A DNA stretch of 64,000 nucleotides, from positions 21,452,001 to 21,516,000 of the forward strand of contig CM106586.1 in assembly GCA_048013815.1 (NCBI GenBank). Reading direction: 5' to 3'. The notes under the pieces were generated by a model that was not told the origin of the DNA, did no database searches, and saw only the letters and a list, made by a program, of their open reading frames with translations. Shown here one piece after another: positions 49,201-62,350 of this stretch (the first letter of the stretch is position 1; every line of letters begins with the position of its first letter). Source of the stretch: Setoptus koraiensis. Lineage: Eukaryota > Arthropoda. The position numbers and the translations under genes are program-made.

Positions 49201-50510
49201 GCCGCCATCGGACGACGAACAAAATGCGCGATATTACATGGGGTATACATTGGGTATTAATAATGCCGTATTATGTCTGGATATTGCATGTTGTACATCA
49301 TGTATTATGTATCAGATATAACATGTTGTATGTTGTGTGTATTTGTGGATGGCGGCGGTCGCGGTTTTCGGCCGGCCCGCCGCCGAATATCTGTATCCGA
49401 TCGCTAGTTAGCGAATAGGTGAGGCCCGTTCGCCCGCTAGTGTTGTGACACGGGCCCGCGACCGCATGCAAATATCACGCTGATCGCAATAAATCAGACA
49501 TGCCTGTCGGCCGATTTTTACAACGGTTGGCGGAACCGATTCGCTGGAACCCGCTCGAATCCGCAGCGTTCGAATCTGCAACGTTCGAATCCATTGTCCG
49601 ACTGGCGTGCCAGCGCGATATGATCATATCGCGGCCCCATTAGTGACGCCTAAAACGCAGCCATGAATGCACAAATGTCACCAATGATTTGCCTGCCACC
49701 GAGTTCATAATGTGCGCAATGGCAATCATTGCCAATCAGCGACTGTGCGGCGTGCCGGCCCGCCGACCGGGGGCCCGTCGAGCGCGGGCGCCATTTATTT
49801 GGTTTACATGGCCAAGTTGGCGTGGTGACCGTTGGAGTATTGCGCGCAATTGGGCCCCACTAAACTCATCATTGTGCCGATCAGCGTGCCGATCAGCGTG
49901 CCGATCATTGTTGCGATCGGCGCGCTGGGCGCGGGCCCGCGGCCCGCTTGCGCGCTGCCGGCTCGAGGGCCCGAATTAATTGTGCGTGCGACCAGCGACA
50001 CGGGCGCTTAATGCGCCCCATCGGCCAGCACTTTGCCGGCCGTGCAACGCTGGCCGGCGGGGCCGCGCTGGTTGCCGCTGGGCAGCGGTCATTTTTGCGG
50101 GTTGCGGTCGAACGGTGGCCGCCAGCGGACAAGGCGGCCCCGACGAGGCTCAACTTGAGCCGCTCGCAAGTGACGCAACCGAGGCGGCCCGAGCAGCAGC
50201 GCGCAACACGTCGCGCCCGCTGCCAGCGCGTGGTGAGATTTGGGCCTCTCGCAGGAGTGTGTCACCTCGGGAGGTAGCCCTGTCGGGTCCGCTCTGGCCG
50301 ATTCGTATGCGCTCTGGCCAATCCGTATGCGCTCTGGCCGATTCGGGCCGATTTAGCCCGAGCTCGGGCGAGCCGGCGAGTTCAATGAACTTGGCCCAGC
50401 GAGCGATTGCAGCGGCATCGATCATTAGGGCCGCCGTCGTTGCGTCATTTAGCGCGTGTTGCCGCGTGAGATGTGGCCCGCGGATATTCGGGATTGGCCG
50501 ACGTTGCCGG

Positions 50511-50564
50511 CCCGCTTGTCGCTGGCGTCCCGCTTGTCGCTGGCGGCCCGCTTGTCGCTGTGGC
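50511..50564. repeat. 18-bp tandem array, 3 units
   Basis: CCCGCTTGTCGCTGGCGT-type units. Confidence 0.85.
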
Positions 50565-50901
50565 CGCTGTTGTTGTTGTCGCCGGTGTGGCCGCTGTGGC
50601 CGTTGTCGAGAACAATAACATTAATTAATCATCTACTGCGATGGGGCCCACAGGCGGCCCCCACACGCCGGCCAATCAAAACACTGGCCAAACAACTGGC
50701 CAGTGCGGGCAGCGCGACTCGACACAACGCCAACAACAATGCCGCTAATTAAAGCGAAATCAATTCCGCTGCATTCATACCGAATCGTTGCCATCATTTG
50801 ACTCGCGCCCCCGTATCCATACGCGAATGGGCACTGATTGAGCCGGCCAACTGGCCCCTTTTAACGGATAAAAGCTGGCCGCCGACGCGACAATATCCGC
50901 A

Positions 50902-50955
50902 CACTGTATACAGTAAACAGTATATTGTATACAGTATATTGTATACAGTGTACGT
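50902..50955. repeat. GTATAC palindrome cluster
   Basis: ACTGTATACAGT at 50903-50914, followed by two 14-bp GTATACAGTATATT-type units; the whole block is close to self-complementary. Confidence 0.75.
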
Positions 50956-53230
50956 ACAATAAATGAGATATGTGCCAGTTCGTGGGGCCCGGCCGCGTCG
51001 CCGGGCTGGCCCCAATTCGGCCGGCCAGACATGGTCTTATCCGGGCTTATCTTATTATCGTGGGGCCCCCGCCGCTGACGGCCCGCGCACGGCCAGTGGC
51101 GACAATGGCGTCTTGTCGCGCCACTCAAGTATAAATACCAGCAGTTCGCTTGCGATCGCCCGACGGCCAGTGCGACTTCAACAGTGCGGGCTTGCGCGGT
51201 GCCCGCTTAATGCGCATTATATCTCCCGCGGCCGGGTATTACCGGGTACGTGTGACAGTGCGAATATTCAAATGATTGTCGGCCAACGAGCGCGCTGACA
51301 TAACTCAAGAGCCCCCCAACTCGAGCGCTCGAGAGTTATGATTAATGATCACTCGCAATCTTGAGCGCGCCCCTCGCGCTAGCTCAGCCCGACACACACA
51401 CACACACATATCCGAGTGGCAAATATCCGCTCGCCACCCAATTCGGCGAGTCGCGACCCCGTCCGCGCCAATGGCGCCACTATCGCACTATTAGCGCCAG
51501 TGAGTCACTGGCGGGCGCACAATTATAACCGAGTGATTCATTGCGAGTGATTTTAACTCGCTCGCTCTCCCTGCCGGAGAGTCTGTAAAGTTTGCCAGAG
51601 TCTAAACTGCGAAACTGGGCCAGTCAGACAAAAATAGCGTCGTCGCATCGCGCCCGATGAAGACGCTCGGCATGCTTCATTTGGTGCCCAGCCAGAGGGA
51701 AGGGGGCCGGCCCGCGACGCAGCGCAAGCGGCCCACGACCCAGCGCAAGCGACCCCGGTGTCCGTGTGCCCGACGCGCGCCCGCCGCTCGCGCGTCCGCT
51801 GGTCGCGCGAAAGGGTATGCGAGCGTATTGGCGGATATTCGCGGATATCGCCGCTATTCGCGAGATATTCAAATCGAGATAGCAGCGGATTATTGTTGCC
51901 CGCGCGGGCCGGCGGACACATCGTGAGAGAGTCAGTTGGCAGCGCAAAGTCATTGAAGCAAAAGTAACGGGTTTGATATATGGGAATGATAAATTTGCAG
52001 CCAGCGCAAACACAAAAATTTGTCTTTGTTTTTGGGCCAGCGGCGCGGACACATTTGACATTTTTTAGCATGGCCGGCGCTGCTGTCGTCGGTGTTGCGA
52101 GCGGGGGCCGTCATCGCTTCGTGCCCACTGTCGAGCGATATGGGGCCCCTAGCTGTACCAATACCAAAACTAGCGCGCTGGCCGGCCCAGATAACGGCCG
52201 CCAGCGGTGCAGCAATCGTGTGTCGCGAGAGGGGCCCCAGTAATTACGGCCATGATTTAGTGTGCTGTGCGTCGGGGCTCATATATTGGGGCTCAGCGGC
52301 TCGCGCTCGCCGGGCCCCAATATATATATCATATGTACGCGTATGTGTGCCGTAAATGTCGCACATATACGGCACATATACGCCACATATACGCGATACA
52401 AATATCACATCGCGCGCACATCTTAGCGCGCCGCCTCGGTTATCTCGGGCCGACATACGCCAAATGTCGCCCCAATGGCAACTGTCTAATAATGAGGCCG
52501 CTGCAAGTTTGGGTTCGTGCGCCCCCCTCCCCCCCGCGCGCACACTGGTCACATTGGCACACATAACCAGATATATATATATATATCTGGCGAGTTCTGG
52601 CGAGTCGCCGCAAGGGCCCCGGGTTGCGCTTGGCGGCTCTCGAGCTGCCAGTGCTTATATTTTATATTTGTGTGTGTGTGTGTGTGACGGGGCCCGCCGC
52701 TGCGTGGCGCGCGCACAAGACAGTTTGGTAACTGGTCGCTGTGAGCAGTGGGTGAGTGTGTCGCATGTATGAGACGCTCGGTGGCGCCAGCGCGACATTA
52801 TGGACCAAAAATGATTACGTAATGAGATTATCCGTTATGTGTTGTTTGGGGCCCAAGTGGGCTGCGACGGTGCGTCCGGTCGCGCAATTTGTGTCGCGTT
52901 GCTAACAAACCGCCAGCGCTGGCCTCATCCAGCCCTGTCGAGCCTCGGCCGGCAGTGGCCACTGGCCAGCAATATAAATACAACGGCCAGTAATATTGTA
53001 GCGCGGATATTATATGTGTCGCACAATTGCAGTCATATCCAGACGCACAGCGCCATTGCAAATGCACTGTGCGCGCACGGACTGTGCCGGGGCCCCAAAC
53101 GGGCCCCAAGCTCGGCGTGCATACAACAGTGTATTTGCCAAATACTATTTGGCAGCGACGAAATGCAACCGGCCGACCAATGAAATGTGCGCCCTCTGGT
53201 CGGCGCCAGTTGCGCAATCATGATTGCTTA

Positions 53231-53274
53231 TGTACGGCGACTATACGGCCACAATACGGCGAATATACGGCCGA
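53231..53274. repeat. 11-bp tandem array, 4 units
   Basis: TATACGGCCAC/AATACGGCGAA-type units. Confidence 0.8.
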
Positions 53275-54547
53275 CATGCTGCGAATAAAACGCGGGCTCG
53301 CATCATGCAACCCCGTGTCTAGTCCTAGTTGTGGGGCCCCTCGCCAGTTGGCCAACGGGCCATTGGCGACCGCTGTGGACCGTGCGCCGCTAATGAAATA
53401 TTGTGCGCAAACGACCGTCTGCGATTGTCTGACGGTGCGACTGTCCGATTGTCCGATTGTCACGAGCCCCGAAAACCAAGCCGGCCTCTCGGAACGGACC
53501 CCGAACTCTGGCTGCTCGTGGGCATGTTTGCATGCTAATGTCGCGGTTGCGTCGCATACAAAACGAGATGCAAACAAAGGCCATTTATGCATCGATCAAC
53601 ACGTGATTGTGTGTCGCCGAGGCCCCATTGTCTTTGTGCGCTCATGCCAGCTCTCGGCATGCTGGGCCAGCTCGTGCCAGCTCGTGCAAGCTCGTGCCAG
53701 TTTGCGCCGGCCAACCGTGCTCGTGCCAACCAAAAAAGCGAAACAAAGAGCGATTTGAGCAAGCGAGCAAAAATTGGCAACAATGCTCGTTGTTCTGAGC
53801 GAAACTCGCTCAATGGAATAAATGAACTCGCGCAGTGTTATTTTCCAGTCGCTACTTGCAGTTGTTAAAATCAAGTAACCGCCGGATTCCGGTGGCGAGG
53901 GGCCCGACCGAGCCGGCATAAACGAGCGCTTTAGTGCGGCCTCTGTTCAAAATGCAAATCACAGCCCCCATGGCCGCGGATTAGATCGGCACGCTCATTG
54001 GCGCCGCCGGTGCGAGCTTGCGGCCAGTCCATTTGAATATTTGACGTGGTCGTATGATAGTATTTTCACTATACGTCGTATACTGAAAATATACGTCGTA
54101 TACTGAAAATATACGTCGTATACTATATAAACTATATAAAAGAAAATAGAAAATATACGGGCCCGCTTGAGCATGCGATGCGAGTGGCATTCGCGCGAGG
54201 GGCCCGGCGAGCGACCAGTGCGCCACCTTGGGGCCCGCAGACCGTCCGCTGTGAGTGTGCACTGTCATGCGATAATCTTGCTCACCCGCACCAACAACAA
54301 CCGCGCCAACAACGACAACCGCGCCGACCATCAGGCGCCGTCTGGCGCTCTATTATCCGCTGTCCGCTTGTGTGTGCATCCGGGCCCCACAACGACAATA
54401 TTGTGAATCGCGGGGCCAGCGCCCCCATCTCAAGCGAGCATAAATTAGTGTTTGCTCGCTCGGGCCGCTCTGGGTTCGCGCCACCATCGCGACTGGTGGG
54501 CCTCAGACTACGAGGCTCAGAGGCGCCGCTGCACACAGATATGCACA

Positions 54548-54606
54548 GATGTGCACAAATATACGCGGATATACGCGGATATACGCAGATATACGCGGAT
54601 ATACGC
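54548..54606. repeat. 10-bp tandem array
   Basis: CGGATATACG-type units following TGTGCACAAAT-like half units. Confidence 0.8.
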
Positions 54607-55040
54607 GCTCGGAGGCTGTCGAAGAGTCGTCGCGCGCGACAAAATTTCGGGCCGGCGCGCGACAACATTACGGGCCGGCTCGCGGCCGGCCCGAAATGCC
54701 CCGAAACAACATTGGCCAGCATATCGCATAATATTGCGCAATATAACATTACGCATACATATATTATATGCGCATTATGTAATATACGCTGCATACTGCG
54801 CGCCGGGGCATACGCGATCGGCAGCCGGTCGCGTTGGCGTTTGCACACTGCCATCGGCTTCATATCGCTATACATGGAGGCCGGCGATATATGGCAACGG
54901 GAGAGGCGCCAGTCGGCGGTGCGGCGTTGCGGCGGTGCCCCGTTCCAAAGACAGAAATGGCAAGACGTATTTTGTTACCTCGGCGGGCCGGTCGCGACGG
55001 GCCGGTCGCTTCGGCGGGCCAACTGGCGCTTGGGCGCCAT

Positions 55041-55086
55041 GTTAAAATGCGGGCCGATCGCATGATGCGCATCGGGCCATTTTAAC
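55041..55086. repeat. Imperfect ~46-bp stem-loop
   Basis: GTTAAAATG (55041-55049) faces CATTTTAAC (55078-55086), with a further partly paired GGGCCGAT/ATCGGGCC block inside. Confidence 0.75.
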
Positions 55087-56249
55087 CCAGGGCGCACCAC
55101 ATATAACAACATAACAGATAGATTGTGCCGGCATAATGGCTATGCCGGCAGCATTACGTAACATGCAGTTACGCGCTCGTCTCAGGCACTGTTATGTAAT
55201 ACAACATTGCACAACAGTGTCACACAAGTGGACGCTGTTGCGTAATGTTGGCTGCCAGTGCTGACAAAACGGCAAACATTGTCAACATCATCAAATTACT
55301 GTCTGGCACTGGGAGCCGGCAGTAGCGGCAGCGACACGAAATGTCGTTGTCGTCGTTGTTTATTTTTATATTTATGATTATTTATTATCTGTCGCGGCGC
55401 AGTTGCCGTTGTCGCCGGCGCTGCAACAGCGACAACGGCGCGACAGCGGCGACAACGAAGGCACGACAGCGGCCCGACAGCGGCCCGACAACCGCGCCGC
55501 ATCCAGCGACCCCGAGATGCAGATTAAATCGCCAGCCAGCCCCATCGACGGGCCATTTGTACTGCGGGGGCCGGCGGTATCGCTCGGCGAGCAGTTGCGA
55601 CAAATTAACGCTTGATGGGGCGCCGCTGCCGCCAGTTGGCGCGCTCTGATCGGGCCCGATAAGAGGCTCGCCAGCGCTGTTGTTGTCGCCGTTGTCGCCG
55701 TTGTTGCTGTTGTCGGCGTCGCCGTTGTCGCAGTTGCGTAACAATTCGCCTCGGACGCGACTCGGCTGCGGCGCACGATTCGCTGCGAACGCAACAACGA
55801 CGGCCCGTTCGTTCGCGAGTCGCTCCGCCGGCGCGCCTCCCGAAGCGATCGCCGCGAGATGGCCCGTCGAGATAGCGATTGGCGGCGCATCTATTACGCA
55901 ATTGCCACCGTGCGCATAATACACGCCCGCCCAGACCGTGGATTGTCCGTGTTGTCGAAGAGCCGCCGTGTATTATCTTTATTGGCACTCGGCCAATCGA
56001 TTGCCAGTGCAATTTCAATTACACTTGTCGCAGTGGCAAATGCGGACATGTCAATAATTAGCCCGCTAATTAAGCGTCCGCCACTGCGCCCCCTTGACAC
56101 GGTGCCTGTGACGCCCGTACCCCTCAGAGGGCCGCACATCCCGAGCGTCGAGTACAGCGGTACTGTGCCCACTGAGCACTGCTCAGGGCTGCGTACCTCA
56201 TCCAGACCCTGCATTCCAGAGGCCATTTTCGCGCGGAATGCCCCTGAAC

Positions 56250-56337
56250 ATGCCATGAACATGCCCTGATTATGCTCCGATTATGCCCTGATTATGCTCC
56301 GATTATGCCCTGATTATGCCCCGGTTATGCCCTGGTT
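56250..56337. repeat. 11-bp tandem array, 8 units
   Basis: Alternating ATGCCCTGATT and ATGCTCCGATT units. Confidence 0.9.
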
Positions 56338-57271
56338 ATATGCAGCGCTGGTGGCGAGGCCCGCAGTGGCCCGTTGGCCGACAAGTGCGCCGGTCGCGCG
56401 CCCTCTAGCGCAGGTCACGGCTCGACGGCGGCCGGCCCGCACGCCAACGCGGCCGTCCGATTGCGCTTGATGCCGGCCACTGGCCGCCGTCTCAAACAAT
56501 GAGACGGCGGGGGCGCCGACAGCCGGCGATAATGGGCGACACCGTTACGCCAGTTACTGCAAAATCGACCAAGCAAAATCGCCGGCCTGCCCCAAAGCGA
56601 GTCAGTTGGTGAGCGGACTCGTTGGGGGCGCTCACTGAAATCATAGCTAAAATCATCGACTAAATCACTGACTTGTGAGAGTGAGCGCGCGCCTCTAATT
56701 TGCGCCACTACATTATGAATTCTGCAACTATATATTATGTAACGTTATGTAATACATGTATTATGTAGTACAACGACAATACAATACAATGTGCAGCATC
56801 GCGCCAAGCAGCCAATATATGCATGTATATTTCGCAATATATGCAATATATGTTCGCAAACGAGGGCTGTTGCGCAATTTGAACCATCATCACTTATAGC
56901 GGAATGATGATATTGCGTAACGATATTGCACAACATGCTTGCTTGCTAAATACTTTACACATATTATACATGTACGACTGTTGGCGCCACGTTTGCGATG
57001 GCGCAACGAATTCAATTAGCGGCAAGTGTGATAATGGTTGCGCAATAATTATCGTCTCTGCACTGTTGCTGTCGGGCTCGAGGAGGCGACCTGACAGTGG
57101 CAGCGGCAACAACGGCAACAACAACAACAATAACAACGGCAACAGCAACAGCAACAACAGCAACAACGACGCGGCGTCAGCTGCCGGCGTGTGCAAACTT
57201 ATAAACTATTTGTAAGAGCGCTGGCAATCGAGACGAGTGTTGCGCAACGTTCCGAGCCAAGAATCTGGCCG

Positions 57272-57376
<105 letters not shown>

Positions 57377-57966
57377 GCAAATGCCAAATAGCTGAAGCGA
57401 GCGATTGTTTGCAGCGAGTCAGCATGCTAATGATGCGCCCGTCGTGCTCGCATCACCTGCCCGGCGCGTCTGTCGTTGTTGTTGGCTGGCTGGCTGTTTG
57501 CATCAGATTGTTGTAAATTGATTGTTTGTATCAGCCATTGTGTTTGTTACGTAACCCAGGTAACAGTGATGCCGCTTGATGGTTGCATTGCGCAACACGC
57601 TCGCCTGATACCAGTGATACCGGCGCTGGCGCACTGGCCGGCGCACTGGCCGGCGCACTGTAGCAATCAGAATGGGGCTTATGTAATCTGGCTGAAATAG
57701 CCGATGCGCTAATAATAATAATAATAGTAATAATAATAACAACAATAACAGTAATTGGCAGCGCAAACAAGCTGCTTCGAAATATAAACAAACAAGCTCA
57801 TTAGTTTAAAAGGTGCCAGCCTGTCTCGGTGCAGCGCGTTCGGTGCATCGCAGCAAAAGTGTTGCAAGTGTGAAAGATTGCGCCCCATCACGCGATCGCC
57901 GTCATCGCAAGCAACGCAAACAACGCACACACACACACACACACACGGCACCACTGACAGGTGACT

Positions 57967-58009
57967 CGAGTTACGCAATGGCGTTCGAGCGGCGCCATTG
58001 CGTAACTCG
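57967..58009. repeat. Perfect 17-bp hairpin
   Basis: CGAGTTACGCAATGGCG (57967-57983) faces CGCCATTGCGTAACTCG (57993-58009) across 9 nt; each arm includes a TTRCGYAA octamer. Confidence 0.92.
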
Positions 58010-58704
58010 CTGCTGGACGTTGCACGCTGGCTGCCGGCTCGAGGACGTTGGCCGTTCGGCGCTGCACGCCGGCCGCTGGAGACGCTCGAAAATCGCCGCT
58101 GGAATTCTCTAAATCGGCAGCGAGTGCGAGCAACAAATTGATTCTGCGAACGCATTCTTGCGCTCGCTGCAGCGCCTGAGACACACACACACACACACAC
58201 ACCGGCGGCCAATTGAATTCGAATCGAGCTTCGAACGATTCCAACTGGCAGCCCGTTTTTTGCTCGCCTCTTCACACACAACAAACGCACACACACACGC
58301 ACGCACACGAACGAGTGAGCGCAAAAGAACTCACAAGTGTCAGTTGCAACGCAATCGAAGCGTTCGCTGCGAAATTCGAAGGCACGGATTTTTTGCCCGA
58401 CGCTCGCCGTCTCACTCTGACATCATCACGGGACACTGGCTGTGCGCTGCCGAGCGATAGGATTACACTGGCCATTAATGGCTGAGGCAGCATCCGCATT
58501 CCAAATACCTATATATCTATAGATGGACTTATGGCGCTTATTGCGTTACGCAACAATCGACCGAGACTCGCAGAGCCGCGCTTCACGCTGGCCACCAACA
58601 ACAACAAGTGCGCATCCCATGTGACCCGTTGCTCACCTGTCGCGTTGTTTGTTTGTGGCTTGCCCATCTCTTATACCTGTCAGCTGTTTGCCGTCAACTG
58701 TCAA

Positions 58705-58786
58705 CTGTCGGCTGTCCGCTATCAGCTGTTGGCTGTCCGCTATCAGCTGTCGGCTGTCCGCTATCAGCTGTCGGCTGTCAACCGGC
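58705..58786. repeat. 21-bp tandem array, about 4 units
   Basis: Units combining CTGTCGGCTGTCC and GCTATCAG. Confidence 0.85.
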
Positions 58787-59082
58787 ACAGCTGATCACAG
58801 CTACCTGGACAGATTTGTGGAGAGATTTGTGGACAGGTGAGCGGGCGAGCTGGGCGAGCGAAGCCAGCGAACAGTGGCCAAGATGCAGGCAATAAAAGGG
58901 CACAGAATCGCATCGTTTGATGCCTGTTTGATTAGTCAGTTTAATTTCGGTCATTTCAAATGACTCATTTGGTGTATTTGCAACGCACACAGCCAGACAC
59001 TTGCGACAAGTCATTTGGACTCATTGCAGGTCGTTTCAAGTGTGTGTGTGTGTGCCCATAATTTGCACAAGATAATAAAACA

Positions 59083-59116
59083 ATGACGTAATCCCACCAG
59101 CGAATTATTACGTCAT
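59083..59116. repeat. Inverted CRE/ATF-like sites
   Basis: ATGACGTAAT (59083-59092) faces ATTACGTCAT (59107-59116) across 14 nt. Confidence 0.8.
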
Positions 59117-59343
59117 CTCGCCTTGCCAAGCCTCTCTCACCTGTGCCAATCTCACCTGTGCCGATCTCACCTGTGCCGATATCTAGTGCCAATGCGAGCG
59201 AAAGTCGCCACAGTGTGTGTGTGAGCCACATATAAATATACTAGCGAGCTAATCATCACTTGATGACCGGCTCTCGCTTCACCACAACCAACCGAACGTT
59301 CGTCTGATGCGGTTCGAGCCACTTCCGGTCCCGTATTATCCGT

Positions 59344-59385
59344 TATTCATGGCCGGCTATTCATGGCCGGCTATTCATGGCCGCC
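59344..59385. repeat. 14-bp tandem array, 3 units
   Basis: TATTCATGGCCGGC units. Confidence 0.85.
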
Positions 59386-59699
59386 AAACTGCGCCAAATG
59401 TGCAAACTGGTGCGTGTCTCGGGCCCATCGCCAGCCTGTCATAGTTCACCGGCGTCAGGTGAGTCAGGTGAGTCGCGGACAATGTTGTGACGGCAGCGGG
59501 CGCCCATTGCGGCCCGTGCACAGGCCAGAGTGGGGCGCGTTCGACGGAAGCGTTCGAGGCAGCGCCACTGCGAGCCAATTGGCAGCCCGCGAGTCAAGCG
59601 AGTGTGAATAAACTGGCCCGAATAAAACATCTGTCCGCTCAGTTGAAATGAGTTGAAACGCTGGCACCATGCGACAGTTGACGATGGAATATTTACGAG

Positions 59700-59825
59700 C
59701 CCGCGAGCTTCTTTTTGCAGCTTCTTTCTCGCTTCTTTCGCTTCTTTCGCTGGCTCGTCGTCGCTTCTTTCGCTGGCTCGCGGTCGCTTCTTTCGCTGGC
59801 TCGTCGTCGCTTCTTTGTCGCTTCT
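59700..59825. repeat. ~23-bp CTTCTTTCGCTGGCTCG array
   Basis: Three main units at 59741-59809 with shorter CTTCTTTCG copies on either side. Confidence 0.75.
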
Positions 59826-60331
59826 CTTCCACATGAGCGAGCGCTTTTATGCGACCCGCTGCATTGTTAGCTGCCGGTTAGTTACGTAACAATCTAATTT
59901 AGCTCGGCTGTTGTGTCTGCATTACTCACACTGGCGCTGAGAGCTCGCTGCTGGCGAGTGGCGCCCATAACGACTGCATATGAGGCACTTGCCATTGTTT
60001 GTTTGTTTGTTTGCGTTCGTTGTCGTCGAAATGTCCGATGTCTCGACAATCTTGAGCCATCAGCGAGCCCATTTATTTTTGTATAAACGCACGCAGATAA
60101 ACAGAGCCACTGTGAACTTGAGACGCAAGCATTTCCTTTGTCGTCGTGAACGACAACAAACAATTCAAACAATTGAGCTCTCACGTATAATTTGATTCAA
60201 ATTACTTGCATCCCGTCGCGGCGCGTCTCCGCTATTTGCATGCCCAGGCCCGCCACCGATACCGCCTGGCGGCGCCGCATGCAAACACGCCCGACCTTAC
60301 GTAATGGCGGCTACGTGATGGTAGCCGCCAG

Positions 60332-60371
60332 TTGCGTAATTCAGTCGCCAGTTGCGTAATTCAGTCGCCAG
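60332..60371. repeat. 20-bp duplication carrying TTGCGTAA
   Basis: GTTGCGTAATTCAGTCGCCA occurs twice back to back; the first copy is also the right flank of an inverted repeat with 60297-60313. Confidence 0.85.
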
Positions 60372-61500
60372 TGGGCCGTTTGTCGTCGCTCGCAGCCCGT
60401 CTCGGTTGCCCAACAAAATCGAGTTACTTGCCCGTCGCGGCTGCTGCGACACCGGAAGCCGGAATGTCCTATCTTGGCTTTATTATCTTGTGCCCGCCGT
60501 TGCCCGTCGGCTCGTTCGCTGGTGCGTCGATTGCGCAATTGTTTGTTTGCTTGTGTCTCGTTTGTGACAACAACGGCGACAACAACGACGGCGACGACGG
60601 CGACGACAGCGCCAACGACCAAACAAATAAACGGATAATGGATGCAGCGAGCAGATTAGCCGCGCCACCTGCGCGATGCTAATCTCGCCGGCGATTTATT
60701 AGCGACAACATATCTGGCCACTCGAATCTAGGTGTCGGTTTCGGCCCGATGGCGGCCGGGTGCCGCTGCCAGCAACGGGACGACACTTGCGAGTTTTTCG
60801 AGTTGCCAACTTGCGCCGGCCCGGCATGAATCATGTCCGCGCCGACGGGCACACGCGAACCGGACGGAGGGGGCATTATTCCGGGGCATTATTCCGGGGC
60901 ATTATTTTGGTTTATTATTTTGGGGCACTATTTTGGGGCATCATTTTGGGCCATTATGGTTTGAGCTGCCGTTTGAGCCGTTGAGCGGTTATTAGGCGGT
61001 CGTGAGCGGCAACAAGAGTCACGCTCGCGACAACGAACGCAAATTCCGTCAAACGGCACTTGTAGGGATTCCCGGCCAGCGGGCCGGACCCGGCCAGCAT
61101 GGGCAGGCCAGCGCCGGCAGGCCCGCATCGACGGCACAATCGCAGCCGGAAGTGGTCGGCTGCCGCTGTGCGTCAGGTGCGCACAGTCATGGGGCCACTA
61201 TGCAGACATTAACTAACACTAACAGTCGGCGCGCCAGATTTGTCATTGGCAGCGGATTATTTTGAATTTAATTTGCAAAATTCGCGCATCTTGGATGCGC
61301 GCATTCCAGATGCGGGCCGCCGTTTGGGGCCCGCATAACCGTCGCACCCCGTGCGTCTGCACAAGATTGATCGGGTCGCGCAGGTGAGGAGGCGACCGGG
61401 GACGCCCATCGCCAGCCGCTGAACTTTGTCGGCCTCTCTGACCGGCGCTCGCTGTTCGGCTCGTTCGGGCCGGCAACTTCCGACGAGTGAGGTTGCACTG

Positions 61501-61609
61501 AATTTGCGCTGAATTTTCGCTAAATTTGTGCTGAATTTGAGCTGAATTTGAGCTGAATTTGAGCTGAATTTGAGCTGAATTTGAGCTGAATTTGTGCTGA
61601 ATTTGTGGG
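61501..61609. repeat. 11-bp tandem array, about 10 units
   Basis: AATTTGAGCTG consensus with AATTTGTGCTG variants at both ends. Confidence 0.9.
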
Positions 61610-62325
61610 CCCCTCACCGTGCGATTTCGTGTGCACTTTCGCCCGGCATTCAGGGTTTTTTTCGAGCATAAATACAAAACGCGAATGGGGCGCCACCGGC
61701 ATCTCGCTGCCAGCAACTTGCCACTGGCAAGCGGACGCACTCTGGTTCAGTCTGGCTCGGCGTGGGCGTGTGTTTCGGCCGCTTAAGTGAATCGTAGCCC
61801 GAGTGGCAAATTTAAATGGCGATGCATGGGCCCGCGCCGCTCGGGCGCCTTTCTCGCGGGGCCGCTTATCGCGGTGCGTTTATTTGCGACTTAGCGAGCT
61901 GCTGCCGCCGCTGCCGACCACTCAGCGGTGATTCGTTTCGTCAGCTGGCGGCGGGTCCCTGGGCGCTGGCGCGGGCGCGAGTCCCGCCGGCCCGTGCTCA
62001 AGCGCGCGTGTGTTATGAATATGTATCGTGTGCGCGATGGGGGCGCGATGATCGCCGCCGCGGCGCACCGAAAGGGAGCCTGTGAAGTTGAGAGTCTGAA
62101 CCGGAGTTCAGAATCCGGAGGCGGCTTTAAAATCACACCCGCTCCACTGATCCATCATTGGCCGTCGCGGGGCCCCAAAGTGTAGCCATTGTCGGGCCTT
62201 GAGAGGCCGCTTGTCGGCCGTTGTCGGCGACACGGCGACTTGATCGATTGCTTTAAAGTTGACTGATTATTATATTATCTGTGCCGTATCTGCGTGCGTC
62301 TGTCACTGGGCTCATAATGGGGCCC

Positions 62326-62350
62326 ATCAACTTGATACTATCAAGTTGAT
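62326..62350. repeat. Perfect 11-bp hairpin
   Basis: ATCAACTTGAT faces ATCAAGTTGAT across three bases. Confidence 0.88.

Larger units (their letters stand above)
48101..54999. other. GC-rich spacer with the densest GGGCCC content
   Basis: At least 22 GGGCCC hexamers fall between 48.1 and 53.4 kb. Also present are arrays at 48685-48736, 49089-49200, 50511-50564 and 53231-53274, GTATAC palindromes at 50902-50955, and AT-rich ATACG-type arrays at 54066-54132 and 54548-54606. No gene seen. Confidence 0.55.
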
